Positions 55,453 to 64,000 of a stretch of 64,000 nucleotides of DNA are shown here, piece by piece. Each line of letters begins with the position of its first letter. The stretch's first letter is position 1. The stretch lies in contig FUHX01000025.1 in assembly GCA_900163555.1 (NCBI GenBank), forward strand, positions 27,094-91,093, given 5' to 3'. Source of the DNA: Actinomycetales bacterium JB111 (lineage in GTDB: Bacteria; Actinomycetota; Actinomycetes; Actinomycetales; Actinomycetaceae). The position numbers and the translations under genes were made by a program. A model generated the notes under the pieces. The model saw only the letters and a program-made list of their open reading frames with translations, searched no databases and was not told the DNA's origin.

Positions 55453-56487
55453 ATGACTGCCGAGGACGCTGACAACACGCAACGGGAGACACCTCCTGGC
55501 GAGCGGACCGAAGATCCCACCACTCTGTCGAGCGTCAACACGGCGGCGCCTGAGGATGAGCAGGACGACGCACTGTCAAACGTCGTTATGGAAGATGACG
55601 AGACCACGCCGCTGGCGCAGGAGCTGTCGGACCAGGCAGCTCGACGCCGCCGACTCTTCGGCAAGCAGATGCCGAAGCCGGTGGAGACGCGGATTCTTAC
55701 CGTGGCCAACCAGAAGGGCGGCGTCGGGAAGACCACCACGACCGTCAATCTGGCGGCGGCCCTGGCCGAGGGCGGCCTCTCGGTCCTTGTCATTGATAAC
55801 GATCCTCAGGGAAATGCTTCCACCGCGTTCGGAGCCGAGCACGTGCCGGGCACTCCGTCGCTGTACGACGTCCTCTCGGGGGACATGTCGATCGCGGACG
55901 TCGTCGTTCCCGCCGATCTGCTGCCGGGAGTTACCGTCGTGCCGTCGACGATCGACCTCTCGGGCGCAGAGATCGAGCTCGTCAACGAGCCGGAGCGGGA
56001 GGGGCGTCTGTCCGTTGCGCTCGCGGACTACATGACGCATCGCGCATCGTCGGGCGAGGAGCGTATCGACTACGTGCTCATTGACTGCCCGCCGAGTCTC
56101 GGACTGCTGACGATCAATGCATTCGTCGCGGCGCGCGAGGTGCTCATCCCCATCCAGTGCGAGTACTACGCGCTCGAGGGCCTCACGCAGCTGGTCCGCA
56201 GCATCGGCCTCATCACGGAGCACCTCAACGAAGACCTGGTCGTCTCCACGATTCTTCTGACCATGTACGACAAGCGGACGAACCTGTCCCGCGAGGTCGC
56301 GGAGGAGGTCCGCACGCACTTCTCTGAGCAGGTGCTCGAGGCGGCCATCCCGCGTTCCGTACGGATCTCCGAGGCCCCGAGCTTCGGGCAGACGATCATC
56401 TCGTACGACCCCACATCGTCCGGCGCCCTGTCGTACCGGGAAGCCGCACTCGAGATCGCCAACCGCGGCGCAGCACCGAAGGAGTAG
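55453..56487 (+). CDS. parA: Chromosome partitioning ATPase ParA
   Basis: 344-residue Walker-type ATPase that moves ParB-parS complexes for origin segregation. Deviant Walker A KGGVGKTTT near residue 90, IDNDPQGNAST (Asn where Leu is usual), DYVLIDCPPSLGLLTINAF and the ADP/DNA-binding C-terminal part are present. An acidic disordered N terminus of about 75 residues is typical of actinobacterial ParA. It is followed three bases later by parB. Confidence 0.97.
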   Translation: MTAEDADNTQRETPPGERTEDPTTLSSVNTAAPEDEQDDALSNVVMEDDETTPLAQELSDQAARRRRLFGKQMPKPVETRILTVANQKGGVGKTTTTVNLAAALAEGGLSVLVIDNDPQGNASTAFGAEHVPGTPSLYDVLSGDMSIADVVVPADLLPGVTVVPSTIDLSGAEIELVNEPEREGRLSVALADYMTHRASSGEERIDYVLIDCPPSLGLLTINAFVAAREVLIPIQCEYYALEGLTQLVRSIGLITEHLNEDLVVSTILLTMYDKRTNLSREVAEEVRTHFSEQVLEAAIPRSVRISEAPSFGQTIISYDPTSSGALSYREAALEIANRGAAPKE

Positions 56488-56490
56488 TCG

Positions 56491-57648
56491 ATGGCAGAGA
56501 AGAGGCGAGGCCTCGGCCGGGGGATCGGTGCACTCATTCCGTCCGCTCCCGCCAGTCCGTCACGCGCGACGCGCCCGTCCGACATCTTTTTCGATCGATC
56601 GGTCGATGATCAAGAAAACGTAAAGACGCAGGTCCAGGCGCCGACTGAATCAATCGAGGTACCTTCCTCGGCATCCTCGGAAGGGCGAACGTCGCCATCC
56701 GGGTCGTCGTCGGGGGCGGCAACCGCTCCGTCGGCATCGTCGGAGCCGGCCCCGACCGGGTCGACCACGTCTCCCGCGATCGACACCGACTCCGGCCTCC
56801 GCGAGGTTCCCGGTGCCAGTTACGCGGAAGTCCCGATCGACCAGATCACGGCGAACGCCCGTCAGCCGCGTCAGGTGTTCGACGAGGACGAGCTCGACGA
56901 GCTGTCGGCTTCGATCCGCGAGCTCGGCGTGCTCCAGCCGGTCGTCGTCCGGCCGCTGACCGAGGCCGACCCGCGGACAGCAGAGGGTGCGCGGTACGAG
57001 CTCGTCATGGGCGAACGTCGTCTGAGGGCCAGTGGTCTTGCCGGCCTCACCGAGATCCCGGCCGTCATCCGCGACACGGAGGACACGGATCTCCTGCGTG
57101 ACGCCCTCCTCGAGAACCTCCACCGCGCACAGCTCAACCCGCTGGAGGAGGCTGCGGCCTACCAACAGCTTCTCGACGACTTCAGCTGCACGCACGACGA
57201 GCTGGCCTCCCGCATCGCGCGGTCCCGCCCGCAGATCACCAACACCCTGCGCCTGCTCAGGTTGCCGGCCCTCGTGCAGCGTCGCGTGGCCGCCGGCGTG
57301 CTGTCGGCGGGTCACGCACGCGCGCTGCTCGGCCTCGAGGACGGCGCCGCCATGGAGCGCCTCGCGCAGCGCATCGTCGCCGAGGGCCTGTCGGTCCGGG
57401 CGACCGAGGAGGCCGTGGCCATGGGGGAGGGGGCGCAGCGGCCCGAGCTCCGTCGTCGGCGGGCTCCGGGCGCGCACTCGGAACAGCTGGACCGGCTCGC
57501 GACCCGGCTCTCCGACCGGCTCGACACGCGCGTGAAGGTGACCATGGGCCAGCGCAAGGGCCGCATCACGGTGGACTTCGCGTCCGTCGATGACCTCGAG
57601 CGGATCCTCGGCTCCCTCGCTCCCGGCGAGGGCGTGCAGTCGGACTAG
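56491..57648 (+). CDS. parB: Chromosome partitioning protein ParB
   Basis: 385-residue CTP-dependent parS-binding clamp. The N-terminal [17 protein letters not shown] motif contacts ParA. A Ser/Pro-rich linker follows (about 20-105), then [13 protein letters not shown], the CTP-binding [23 protein letters not shown], and the [20 protein letters not shown]-terminal dimerisation segment ends the protein. Its targets are the four parS sites upstream of parA. Confidence 0.98.
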   Translation: MAEKRRGLGRGIGALIPSAPASPSRATRPSDIFFDRSVDDQENVKTQVQAPTESIEVPSSASSEGRTSPSGSSSGAATAPSASSEPAPTGSTTSPAIDTDSGLREVPGASYAEVPIDQITANARQPRQVFDEDELDELSASIRELGVLQPVVVRPLTEADPRTAEGARYELVMGERRLRASGLAGLTEIPAVIRDTEDTDLLRDALLENLHRAQLNPLEEAAAYQQLLDDFSCTHDELASRIARSRPQITNTLRLLRLPALVQRRVAAGVLSAGHARALLGLEDGAAMERLAQRIVAEGLSVRATEEAVAMGEGAQRPELRRRRAPGAHSEQLDRLATRLSDRLDTRVKVTMGQRKGRITVDFASVDDLERILGSLAPGEGVQSD

Positions 57649-57669
57649 GCTTGCGCACTCTCACCGCAC

Positions 57670-57719
57670 ACGACGACGGCGGGGCCACCGGAGATCTCCG
57701 GTGGCCCCGCCGTCGTCGT
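57670..57719. terminator. 50-bp perfect palindrome, bidirectional terminator
   Basis: Perfect inverted repeat of 25-base arms meeting at AGATCT, between the convergent parB and ATP-grasp genes (22 and 16 bases from the two stop codons). Confidence 0.88.
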
Positions 57720-57734
57720 CAGATGTGGGACCGG

Positions 57735-58730
57735 TCAGAGCGCGCCGCGGTCGGCGGCCTGGCGGGCCAGCGCGAGGTAGAGCGACTCGGGCGACGTCGG
57801 GCCCTTCTGTGCCGCCTGCGGGAACAGCGACGTCTCGGTCATCCCCGGGGCGACGTTGACGTCGATGACCCAGGGCTTTCCGGCGGCGTCGACGATGAGG
57901 TCGGTCCGCGAGAGGTCACGCAGACCGAGTGCACGGTGCGAGCGGATCGCCGCGTCGGTGACCGCCTCCGCGACGGCCGGGTCGAGGCGAGCCGGGGTGA
58001 AGAACTCGGTGCGTCCCGGGTTGTACCGGGCGTCGAAGTCGTACGGTCCGTCGGCGACAATCTCGACCGGAGGCAGCGCGACCGGCCCGTCTCCGAGGTC
58101 GACGACCGAGACCGCGACCTCGTCGCCCGTGACCGCCCGCTCGATGATGGCGTCCGGCTCGTAGGCGAAGCAGGCCACCATCGCGCCGGGCAGGTTCCCG
58201 CGCTCGCCGACGATCGAGACGCCGAGCGCCGACCCGCCGCCCGCCGGCTTCACGGCGACCGGCAGCCCGAGGCGCTCGGTCACGGAGTCGAGGATCGCCC
58301 GGGGGCCGACCTCCCGGAACAGGGACTGGGGGAGTGCGACGTAGTCCGGGGTCGCGACACCCGCGTGCCCGAGCACGGACTTCGAGACGGGCTTGTTCGA
58401 CGCGAGCCGCGCGCCGGCCGCCGTGGCACCGACGAACGGCAGCCCGAGGACGCCGAGCAGGTCCTGGAGCGACCCGTCCTCACCCTCCGCCCCGTGCACG
58501 ACGGGCCAGACGACGTCCGGCCCGAGCTCGCGCAGCCGCGAGATGAGCGAGGAGTCGAGGTCGAGGATCTCGACGTTGGCCCCCGCGACCTTGAGGGCAC
58601 CGGCGATGCGCCGGCCGGAGCGGATGGACACGTCCCGTTCGTGCGTGAGCCCGCCGCAGACGACGGCGACCGTCAGATCTTCGGCGTCCCTGATCAGCTC
58701 CCTGGGCGGGAGACCGGCGGAGTCCATCAT
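57735..58730 (-). CDS. D-alanine--D-alanine ligase family ATP-grasp protein
   Basis: 331 residues with Ddl order of motifs: GGLTHERDVSIRSG, VWPVVHGAEGEDGSLQDLLG, GLPFVGATAAGARLASNKPVSK, KPAGGGSALGVSIV and IDVNVAPGMTETSLFP. In the last block NVAPG replaces the usual NTxPG, and the central loop is short. Such origin-proximal paralogues are common in actinobacteria beside the housekeeping ddl, so the substrate may not be D-Ala. ATG-ATG start. It is 59 bp after the aminotransferase gene in transcription order, so the two may be co-transcribed. Confidence 0.88.
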   Translation of the reverse strand: MMDSAGLPPRELIRDAEDLTVAVVCGGLTHERDVSIRSGRRIAGALKVAGANVEILDLDSSLISRLRELGPDVVWPVVHGAEGEDGSLQDLLGVLGLPFVGATAAGARLASNKPVSKSVLGHAGVATPDYVALPQSLFREVGPRAILDSVTERLGLPVAVKPAGGGSALGVSIVGERGNLPGAMVACFAYEPDAIIERAVTGDEVAVSVVDLGDGPVALPPVEIVADGPYDFDARYNPGRTEFFTPARLDPAVAEAVTDAAIRSHRALGLRDLSRTDLIVDAAGKPWVIDVNVAPGMTETSLFPQAAQKGPTSPESLYLALARQAADRGAL

Positions 58731-58789
58731 CTTCTCCTCGTGCGCGTGGGTGGGTGGACGGGATGGCGCCCCGGGCCCGGGGCGGGGGA

Positions 58790-60166
58790 TCAGACCGAGT
58801 CGGGACCGGGAACGTCGGTCGTCGACGTCTCCCTGCCGTGCTGGGAGGGGATGTTCGACGCGGTGCCGAACATCTCGACCAGCTCCGACTCGGCCCGGAC
58901 CACCTCGGCGAGGCGCCGGACGCCTTCCTTGATGCGCTCCTCGGTGGGGAAGCAGAAGGACAGCCGGATGTGGTCGCCGCCCTGGCCGTCAGCGAAGAAG
59001 GCGGTGCCCGACGTGTAGGCGACCCGGTTCGTGACAGCGCGGGGCAGCATGGCCTTCGCGTCCAGCCCCGGGGGCAGGCTGAGCCACGAGAAGAACCCGC
59101 CGCTCGGCACCGTCCACGACAGGTTCGGCAGGTGCTCGGCGAGCGCGGACGTCAGTGCGTCCCGGCGTCCGCGGTACATCGTGCGGAACTCCTTGACCTG
59201 TTGGTACCAGTCGAACTCCGTGAGGTATCGGGTGACGATCATCTGGTTGATGACGGAGGGGGAGAGGATCGCGGACTCGGCGGCGAGGACGAGCTTCTCG
59301 CGGATCGCGAGCGGGGCGTAGGCCCACCCGACCCGGAGGCCGGGGGCGAAGGTCTTGGAGAACGAGCCGAGGTAGACGACGCCGTCGGAGTCGAAGGACT
59401 TCAGGCTCGGCATGGGGTCGCCGTCGAAGCCAAGGAGGCTGTACGGGTTGTCCTCGAGGATGAGGACCCCGTAGCGCTTGGCGATCTCGACGATGCGGGG
59501 GCGGCGCTCGAGGCTGAGCGTGACGCCCTTGGGGTTCTGGAAGTTGACGACCGTGTACAGCAGCTTCACGCGCCGGCCCTCGCGCCTGAGGCGCGCGAGC
59601 GTCTCCTCCAGCGCCTCGGGGATCAGCCCGTTGTCGTCCATGGGAACGTGCACGATGTCGGCCTGGTAGCTGCGGAAGACGCCGAGCGCGCCCACGTAGC
59701 TGGGCGCCTCGGCCACGACGACGTCGCCCGGCTCGACGAACAGGCCGGTCACCAGGTCCAGGGCCTGCTGGGAGCCGGTCGTCGTGACGATGTCGTCCGG
59801 GTGCGCGTGGAGATGCTCGTAACGCATCACCTCGACGATCTGCTCGCGCAGCTCCTCCTCGCCCTGGCCGCCCCCGTACTGCAGGGCGCGCCTGCCCGAG
59901 TTGGCGACGATGTCGTCGACCATCGCTCCGAGCTTGCCGAGCGGGAGGTCCTCGATGTTGGGCATGCCGCCGGCGAGGGAGACTACCTCGGGCCGGTTCG
60001 CGACGGCGAAGAGCGAGCGCACCTCGGACACGCGCAGGTTGTGCGCGCGGCCGGCGTAGTTGTGGAACCACGGGTCCAGGCGGTTGCCGGCGGCCGCGGC
60101 AGCGGCTGCAGCGACGCGCTGCTCCTGCTGCTCGGCCTGGCCGTCCCGCCTGTTCGTGGTGCTCAT
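58790..60166 (-). CDS. PLP-dependent class I/II aminotransferase
   Basis: 458 residues, fold type I. PLP Lys is in YLGSFSKTFAPGLRVGW; other markers are VSLAGGMPNIEDLP, LQYGGGQGEEELREQI, TTGSQQALDLV, NFQNPKGVTLS and LILEDNPYSLLGF. The set resembles 2-aminoadipate/aromatic (ARO8-like) aminotransferases. An Ala-rich N-terminal segment (about 20-30) precedes the core. ATG 60166 has GAAGGAG six bases upstream, preferred over an earlier ATG. Substrate cannot be fixed from sequence; linkage to a Ddl-like ligase hints at amino-acid or peptidoglycan-related use. Confidence 0.9.
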   Translation of the reverse strand: MSTTNRRDGQAEQQEQRVAAAAAAAAGNRLDPWFHNYAGRAHNLRVSEVRSLFAVANRPEVVSLAGGMPNIEDLPLGKLGAMVDDIVANSGRRALQYGGGQGEEELREQIVEVMRYEHLHAHPDDIVTTTGSQQALDLVTGLFVEPGDVVVAEAPSYVGALGVFRSYQADIVHVPMDDNGLIPEALEETLARLRREGRRVKLLYTVVNFQNPKGVTLSLERRPRIVEIAKRYGVLILEDNPYSLLGFDGDPMPSLKSFDSDGVVYLGSFSKTFAPGLRVGWAYAPLAIREKLVLAAESAILSPSVINQMIVTRYLTEFDWYQQVKEFRTMYRGRRDALTSALAEHLPNLSWTVPSGGFFSWLSLPPGLDAKAMLPRAVTNRVAYTSGTAFFADGQGGDHIRLSFCFPTEERIKEGVRRLAEVVRAESELVEMFGTASNIPSQHGRETSTTDVPGPDSV

Positions 60167-60291
60167 CGCATGCTCCTTCGTGTGGATCCGCGGAAGTCGC
60201 GGAAACGTCAGTCTGCCACTGCCGTGGTCCACCGTGCGGAACAGGCGCGCGGCATGGTCACCCGGGCTGCCGAGTCACCGGGCCCGCGGAG

Positions 60292-60639
60292 TCATCGGGG
60301 GCGTGCGAGAGCGATGCCGACCCACGCGTCGAGCGAGTCGTCGTCGGCGACGGCCCCCAAGGCGACGTCGATCCACCCCCGCCCCATGCTGCGGCCGATG
60401 CCCATCTCCGCCTGGGCGGCGCCGTCGCGGGCCAGGAGCTCCTCGTGCCGCGACTTGTCCACGCGGGCGAGGAGGTGCCCGCCGGCGCGCGAGTGGACGA
60501 CCATCTCGCCGTCGACCATGAACGAGGTCCCGCCGAACATGGCGATCTCGTCAAAGTACGGCAGGCCGGCCCGGGCGAGCGACAGCCGGATTCGGGCGGA
60601 CAGGTCCTCCCGCGCGGCGCGGTCGGCAGCGGACGTCAT
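60292..60639 (-). CDS. TfoX/Sxy N-terminal domain protein
   Basis: 115-residue soluble protein. FDEIAMFGGTSFMVDGEMV and the following HLLARVDKSRHEELLARDGA match the TfoX N-terminal domain fold; RGWIDVALGAVADDDSLDAWV ends it. In gammaproteobacteria TfoX regulates competence, but stand-alone N-domain proteins in actinobacteria have no defined role. ATG overlaps the trxA stop (ATGA), so it is coupled to the thioredoxin genes. Confidence 0.85.
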   Translation of the reverse strand: MTSAADRAAREDLSARIRLSLARAGLPYFDEIAMFGGTSFMVDGEMVVHSRAGGHLLARVDKSRHEELLARDGAAQAEMGIGRSMGRGWIDVALGAVADDDSLDAWVGIALARPR

Positions 60640-60962
60640 GAGTGCGCGAGCGCGGCGTCGACAGCGGCCATGAGGGTCTGCTTGGGCTGCGCGCCGACGA
60701 GGACGTCGCTGCCCTCGCCGTCGACGCGCAGGACGTACGTCGGAATGGTGCGCACGCCCCACTGCTCGGCGAGCTCGGGGTGTGCCTCGACGTCGACGGA
60801 GACGACCGCGACGTCGGGTCGGGCCGCGGCGATCTCCTCGACGATGGGCGCCATCTGGCGGCAGGGCGCGCACCACGACGCCCAGAAGTCGACGAGGACG
60901 GCGCCGCCGGAGCCGGCCGCCTCGGCCAGTCCGTAGGCGTCGACTGCTCGGACGTGGGACAC
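60636..60962 (-). CDS. trxA: Thioredoxin
   Basis: 108-residue disulfide reductase. Active site FWASWCAPCRQMAP with Cys31 and Cys34; RTIPTYVL holds the cis-Pro. Start GTG 60962 with GGGGGA upstream gives MSHVRAVDAYG; the frame upstream is a trxB shadow. It is 14 bases after trxB and receives electrons from it. Confidence 0.93.
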   Translation of the reverse strand: MSHVRAVDAYGLAEAAGSGGAVLVDFWASWCAPCRQMAPIVEEIAAARPDVAVVSVDVEAHPELAEQWGVRTIPTYVLRVDGEGSDVLVGAQPKQTLMAAVDAALAHS

Positions 60963-60976
60963 GGACGTCCCCCGGC

Positions 60977-61963
60977 TCAGGCCCCGGCGACCGCGGGGGC
61001 GGCCTCGACCGCCACGCGCGCGCCCAGGGCGGAGAGGAACCGCTCGGCGTCGAGGGCGGCCGCGGAACCCGTGCCCGCGGCGGTGATCGCCTGGCGGTAG
61101 ATGTGGTCGACCGCGTCGCCGCAGGCGAAGACGCCCGGGAGATTCGTGGCCGTCGTCGGGTGGTCGACCGTGATGTAGTTGTCGGCGTCGAGGTCGACCT
61201 GGCCGGCCACGATCCCCGTGCGCGGGAGGTGACCGATCGCGACGAACATGCCGGTGACGGGCAGGTCGCGGGTCTCGCCGGTGAGCGAGTCGCGCAGCGT
61301 GAGGGACTCGAGGCGCTCGGTGCCGTTGATCGCGGCGACCTCGGAGTTCCAGGCGACCTCGATCTTCGGGTCGGCGAGCACGCGGTCGGCCATGACCTTC
61401 GAGGCGCGCAGCTCGTCGCGGCGGTGGATGAGCGTGACCTTGTCGGCGAACTTCGTGAGGAACAGCGCCTCGGTCGCGGCGGAGTCGCCGCCGCCGACGA
61501 CGGCGATGTTCTGCTCCTTGAAGAAGAAGCCGTCGCACGTGGCGCAGTACGAGACGCCGCGGCCGGAGAACGCGTCCTCGTTCGCGAGGCCGATGTGCTT
61601 GTAGGCGCTGCCGAGCGCGAGGATCACGGACCGTGCGCGGTACGTGTCGTCGTCGGTCGTGAGGGTCTTGATCTCGCCCTCGAGCTCCGCCGAGACGACG
61701 TCCTCGTAGAGGACCTCGGCGCCGAAGCGCTCGGCCTGCTCCTGCATCTTCGCCATGAGGTCCGGGCCCTGGATGCCCTCCGGGAAGCCCGGGAAGTTCT
61801 CGACCTCGGTCGTGGTCATCAGCGCACCACCGGCGTCGATCTGGCCGGCGATCACCAGGGGCTTGAGGTCGGCGCGCGCGGCGTAGATGGCCGCTGTCCA
61901 GCCCGCAGGTCCCGATCCGACGATGACGACGTCGTGGATCTTCTCGGTGACGTTCTCGGTCAT
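60977..61963 (-). CDS. trxB: Thioredoxin-disulfide reductase
   Basis: 328-residue NADPH- and FAD-dependent enzyme that reduces thioredoxin. FAD fold VIVGSGPAGWTAAIYAAR, redox-active Cys140 and Cys143 in SYCATCDG, NADPH-binding VVGGGDSAATEAL and the end VFACGDAVDHIYRQAITAAG are all present. ATG 61963 with AGGAGTG upstream. Heads the trxB-trxA-tfoX-like run. The location right of parAB is typical of actinobacteria. Confidence 0.97.
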   Translation of the reverse strand: MTENVTEKIHDVVIVGSGPAGWTAAIYAARADLKPLVIAGQIDAGGALMTTTEVENFPGFPEGIQGPDLMAKMQEQAERFGAEVLYEDVVSAELEGEIKTLTTDDDTYRARSVILALGSAYKHIGLANEDAFSGRGVSYCATCDGFFFKEQNIAVVGGGDSAATEALFLTKFADKVTLIHRRDELRASKVMADRVLADPKIEVAWNSEVAAINGTERLESLTLRDSLTGETRDLPVTGMFVAIGHLPRTGIVAGQVDLDADNYITVDHPTTATNLPGVFACGDAVDHIYRQAITAAGTGSAAALDAERFLSALGARVAVEAAPAVAGA

Positions 61964-62052
61964 GACACTCCTCGTTCGATTGCCGTCGGTGTGCGCCCGA
62001 CTCGTACGCAGGGTGAACCGCGGACGGAGGGTGCTTGTTCCCGTTCGGTGGG

Positions 62053-64000
62053 TCAGGAGACCGTGATCTCCGCGATCTCGGCCCGGTTCGCGCCGTCGGA
62101 GCCCGAGGTGGGCAGCTCGGTGATCCAGACGATGAGGTGGGCGGTGGCCACCGGCTGGTCGAAGGTGAACTCCGTGACGCCGTCGGTGAACTCGCCCTCG
62201 GCCAGCAGGGTGCCCTCGCCGGGCGTGGCCGGGTCGGCGATCCGGATCTCGACGTGACCGCCGGAGGTGCCGTTGTAGGACTCGATCGAGATGCCGCTGA
62301 CGCGGCTGATGGCGTCCATCCAGACGATGAGCCCGGTTCCGCTCTTGATGCCGAATCCGGGGTCGCGGTACGAGAGCGACCGCCAGTAGGTGGACGAGTC
62401 GCCGTCGGCGGCCTGGGCGGCAGTGTCCGCGTTGTCGGTGTTCCCGCCCTCGGGGTCGACCAGCTCGATGCTGTTCAGCGTCGGCGCGGGCAGGGCCGCG
62501 AGCTCGCCGCCGGTCGGGTCGGAGGTGGCGACCTCCTCCTGCGGGACGGGCGGCGGGGTCTCGCTCGACAGGTCGACCGCGCTGGTCGGCGACGCCACCG
62601 TGCGGATCGCCCACCAGCCCGCGAGGACCAGGACGACGACGAAGAGCCCGACGATCCACGGCATGGGGTCGATCGTGCGGCCGCTCGGTGCGCGCCCGAC
62701 GACACGCTCGTCGAACAGGGAGCCGCGCTGCTCCGGGGCCTCGTAGGCGGCGCGTGCCGGGGCCGACTGCTGCCGCACCGGGCGGGTGGCCTCGGTGGGG
62801 CGCGACCGCTCGGTGGTGGGGCGGGCGTGCGCGGGCAGGCCGGGAGGAGTCGGGGGCGCAGAGATCGGCGAGGTTGCGGAAGCCGGGGCGTCCGGCGCGA
62901 GGGTCTGGCCTTCCCGTCCGTCCGCCGTCGGCGTCGTGGCGGTGGGATCTGCCGACGTTGCCCCTGCGGAGCCGACGGCCGGAGTGCCGGCGGCGACCCC
63001 CGCGGCGGCGAGCGTGGGCGTGCCGGCCGCAGGAGTGGCGTGAGCGGGGGCATGCCGGGTACCGGCGAGGTCCGGGTCGATCGCGGACAGGTCCTGCCGC
63101 TCGCGCCTCGCGGCAGCGGCGGCGTCCTCCTCGGCGTAGGGGTCGGGCACCGGGAGGTGCGGGACGCCCACACGGGCGCGTCGCACCGGCCGCGGAGTGC
63201 CGCCGACGATGCGTCGACCGAGGGCGCTCGCGATCGCGCCGGAGCGGTTCGGGACGATCCCCTCGAGGGGATCGGGCTCGGGCTCCTGCTGAGGGCCGTC
63301 GGCTCCCGGTGCTCCGGGGGCCGCGGAGTCGGGATCCGCGCCGGGCTGCTGCCCGGGGTACGGGGAGTCGTGCCAGCCCTGCGGCTGCTGCTGGGTACTC
63401 GGGTCCTGCTGAACCTGCGGGTGCGGCCAGCTCTGGGCGTTCTGCTGTGCTCGAGGGTCCTGCGAGTCCTGGGGGGCCTGCGGGTGCTGCTGCGACTCCG
63501 GGGACCGCTGCTCCGGGAGTTCCGGCTGCGCGTGAGGATCGGCGGGCGGGAACGGCGCAAGTCCGGCGGCCGCCCGGTTGCCCGCGGCGTAGACGGCGGC
63601 CGGATTCGTGTCCGCCACACCGGCGACGGCGGGGTCGGCGACGGCAGGGTCGGCGTGCCCGGGCTCGGTGGCCTGCGGGTGCGGCTCGCGCTGCTCGGTC
63701 TCGTGAGGGGCGTCCGACGGCTCGCCGTCGGCCTGACGGTCCCCCGATGCGTCGGATTCCGCCGAAGGCACCTCGGCACCGGTCGGCCCGTCCCCCGCGG
63801 GACGGGACGCGTCAGCCGGGGTGCCGGCCGTCGTCGAGAACGTGCCGGCTACGCCGGCACCGGCTGGTCCCGCACCAGCGGCGCCAGCGCCAGCAGTGCC
63901 CGCGCTGGCACCAGCTGCAACCGCACCTGCCGCGGCGACTCCAGCTCCTGCCACAGCGGCTCCGGCCCCCGTTCCAGAGGGCGCAGTGTCCCGGTCGCCG
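62053..64000 (-). CDS. Membrane protein with extracytoplasmic beta-sandwich domain, 5' end beyond window
   Basis: The frame stays open to base 64000, so the N terminus is missing; a GTG at 63954 is not taken as the start. About 649 residues are visible. The cytoplasmic part is low-complexity: Ala/Gly-rich, then Asp/Pro, then Gln/His-rich (QQNPQ-like) and Ala/Pro. One membrane helix (IVGLFVVVLVLAGWWAIRTV) follows at about 450-470 of the visible part. The C-terminal 150 residues, with DGDSSTYWRSLSYRDPGFG and SGISIESYNGTSGGHVEIRI, look like a galactose-binding (discoidin-like) beta-sandwich. This resembles the C-terminal half of actinobacterial MurJ/MviN-pseudokinase proteins, and murJ is often next to trxB; this is inference. 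Confidence 0.75.
   Translation of the reverse strand, partial: GDRDTAPSGTGAGAAVAGAGVAAAGAVAAGASAGTAGAGAAGAGPAGAGVAGTFSTTAGTPADASRPAGDGPTGAEVPSAESDASGDRQADGEPSDAPHETEQREPHPQATEPGHADPAVADPAVAGVADTNPAAVYAAGNRAAAGLAPFPPADPHAQPELPEQRSPESQQHPQAPQDSQDPRAQQNAQSWPHPQVQQDPSTQQQPQGWHDSPYPGQQPGADPDSAAPGAPGADGPQQEPEPDPLEGIVPNRSGAIASALGRRIVGGTPRPVRRARVGVPHLPVPDPYAEEDAAAAARRERQDLSAIDPDLAGTRHAPAHATPAAGTPTLAAAGVAAGTPAVGSAGATSADPTATTPTADGREGQTLAPDAPASATSPISAPPTPPGLPAHARPTTERSRPTEATRPVRQQSAPARAAYEAPEQRGSLFDERVVGRAPSGRTIDPMPWIVGLFVVVLVLAGWWAIRTVASPTSAVDLSSETPPPVPQEEVATSDPTGGELAALPAPTLNSIELVDPEGGNTDNADTAAQAADGDSSTYWRSLSYRDPGFGIKSGTGLIVWMDAISRVSGISIESYNGTSGGHVEIRIADPATPGEGTLLAEGEFTDGVTEFTFDQPVATAHLIVWITELPTSGSDGANRAEIAEITVS

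Overview
High-GC actinobacterial chromosome segment spanning the replication origin. The order rsmG-khpB-yidC-yidD-rnpA-rpmH | dnaA-dnaN-gnd-recF-dciA-gyrB-gyrA-DUF3566-tRNA-Ile, the parS/parA/parB locus, and the outlying genes (DLW-39, tRNA-Ala, ppiA, rhomboid, crgA, DUF881, class E sortase, trpG, PASTA kinase) fit an Actinomycetes genome, most likely order Micrococcales. The genus cannot be named from this sequence alone.

Left arm (1-15.9 kb): the 3' part of a PknB-type PASTA kinase and a POT-family peptide transporter; a coupled DUF881 / class E sortase / small membrane protein / trpG(pabA) run; crgA; a rhomboid protease with ppiA; then accessory genes (a DUF5324-like membrane protein, lipoprotein, 7Fe ferredoxin, cupin, AlkZ-type winged-helix protein, and a TetR/MFS efflux pair). 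It ends with a hypothetical protein, tRNA-Ala and DLW-39.

Iron region (16-37.6 kb): about 22 kb lies between DLW-39/tRNA-Ala and tRNA-Ile. It holds an MFS pump followed by what looks like a two-module siderophore-iron uptake locus. Module 1 is one eight-gene minus-strand operon in which every gene overlaps the next: two FepB-type lipoproteins, two FecCD permeases, a FepC ATPase, a siderophore-interacting (SIP) flavoprotein fused to a methyltransferase-fold domain, and a heterodimeric ABC pair of exporter fold. A DtxR/IdeR-like box (15/19 to consensus) precedes it. Module 2 has a third FepB-type lipoprotein, a second SIP-methyltransferase-fold fusion and a second ABC pair, but no FecCD/FepC. 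Between the modules are a normal AraC regulator and an unusual protein that joins two complete cupin-HTH AraC units in one chain. In both ABC pairs one subunit has lost Walker A, the Walker B Asp and the H-loop His but keeps LSGGQ, while its partner keeps those and has lost LSGGQ. This duplicated SIP-methyltransferase-fold plus asymmetric ABC arrangement is the most unusual system in the window. By analogy with mycobacterial IrtAB it may import and reductively unload siderophores.

Origin core (37.8-53.8 kb): tRNA-Ile, DUF3566, gyrA, gyrB, dciA, recF, gnd, dnaN and dnaA run leftward; rpmH, rnpA, yidD, yidC, khpB and rsmG run rightward. DnaA-box-like 9-mers lie on both sides of dnaA.

Right arm (53.8-64 kb): a 1.6-kb gene-free centromere region with four parS sites, then parA and parB, a 50-bp perfect palindrome terminator, and minus-strand genes for a D-Ala-D-Ala ligase-like ATP-grasp enzyme, an aminotransferase, a TfoX-like protein, thioredoxin, thioredoxin reductase, and the C-terminal part of a membrane protein that runs off the window.
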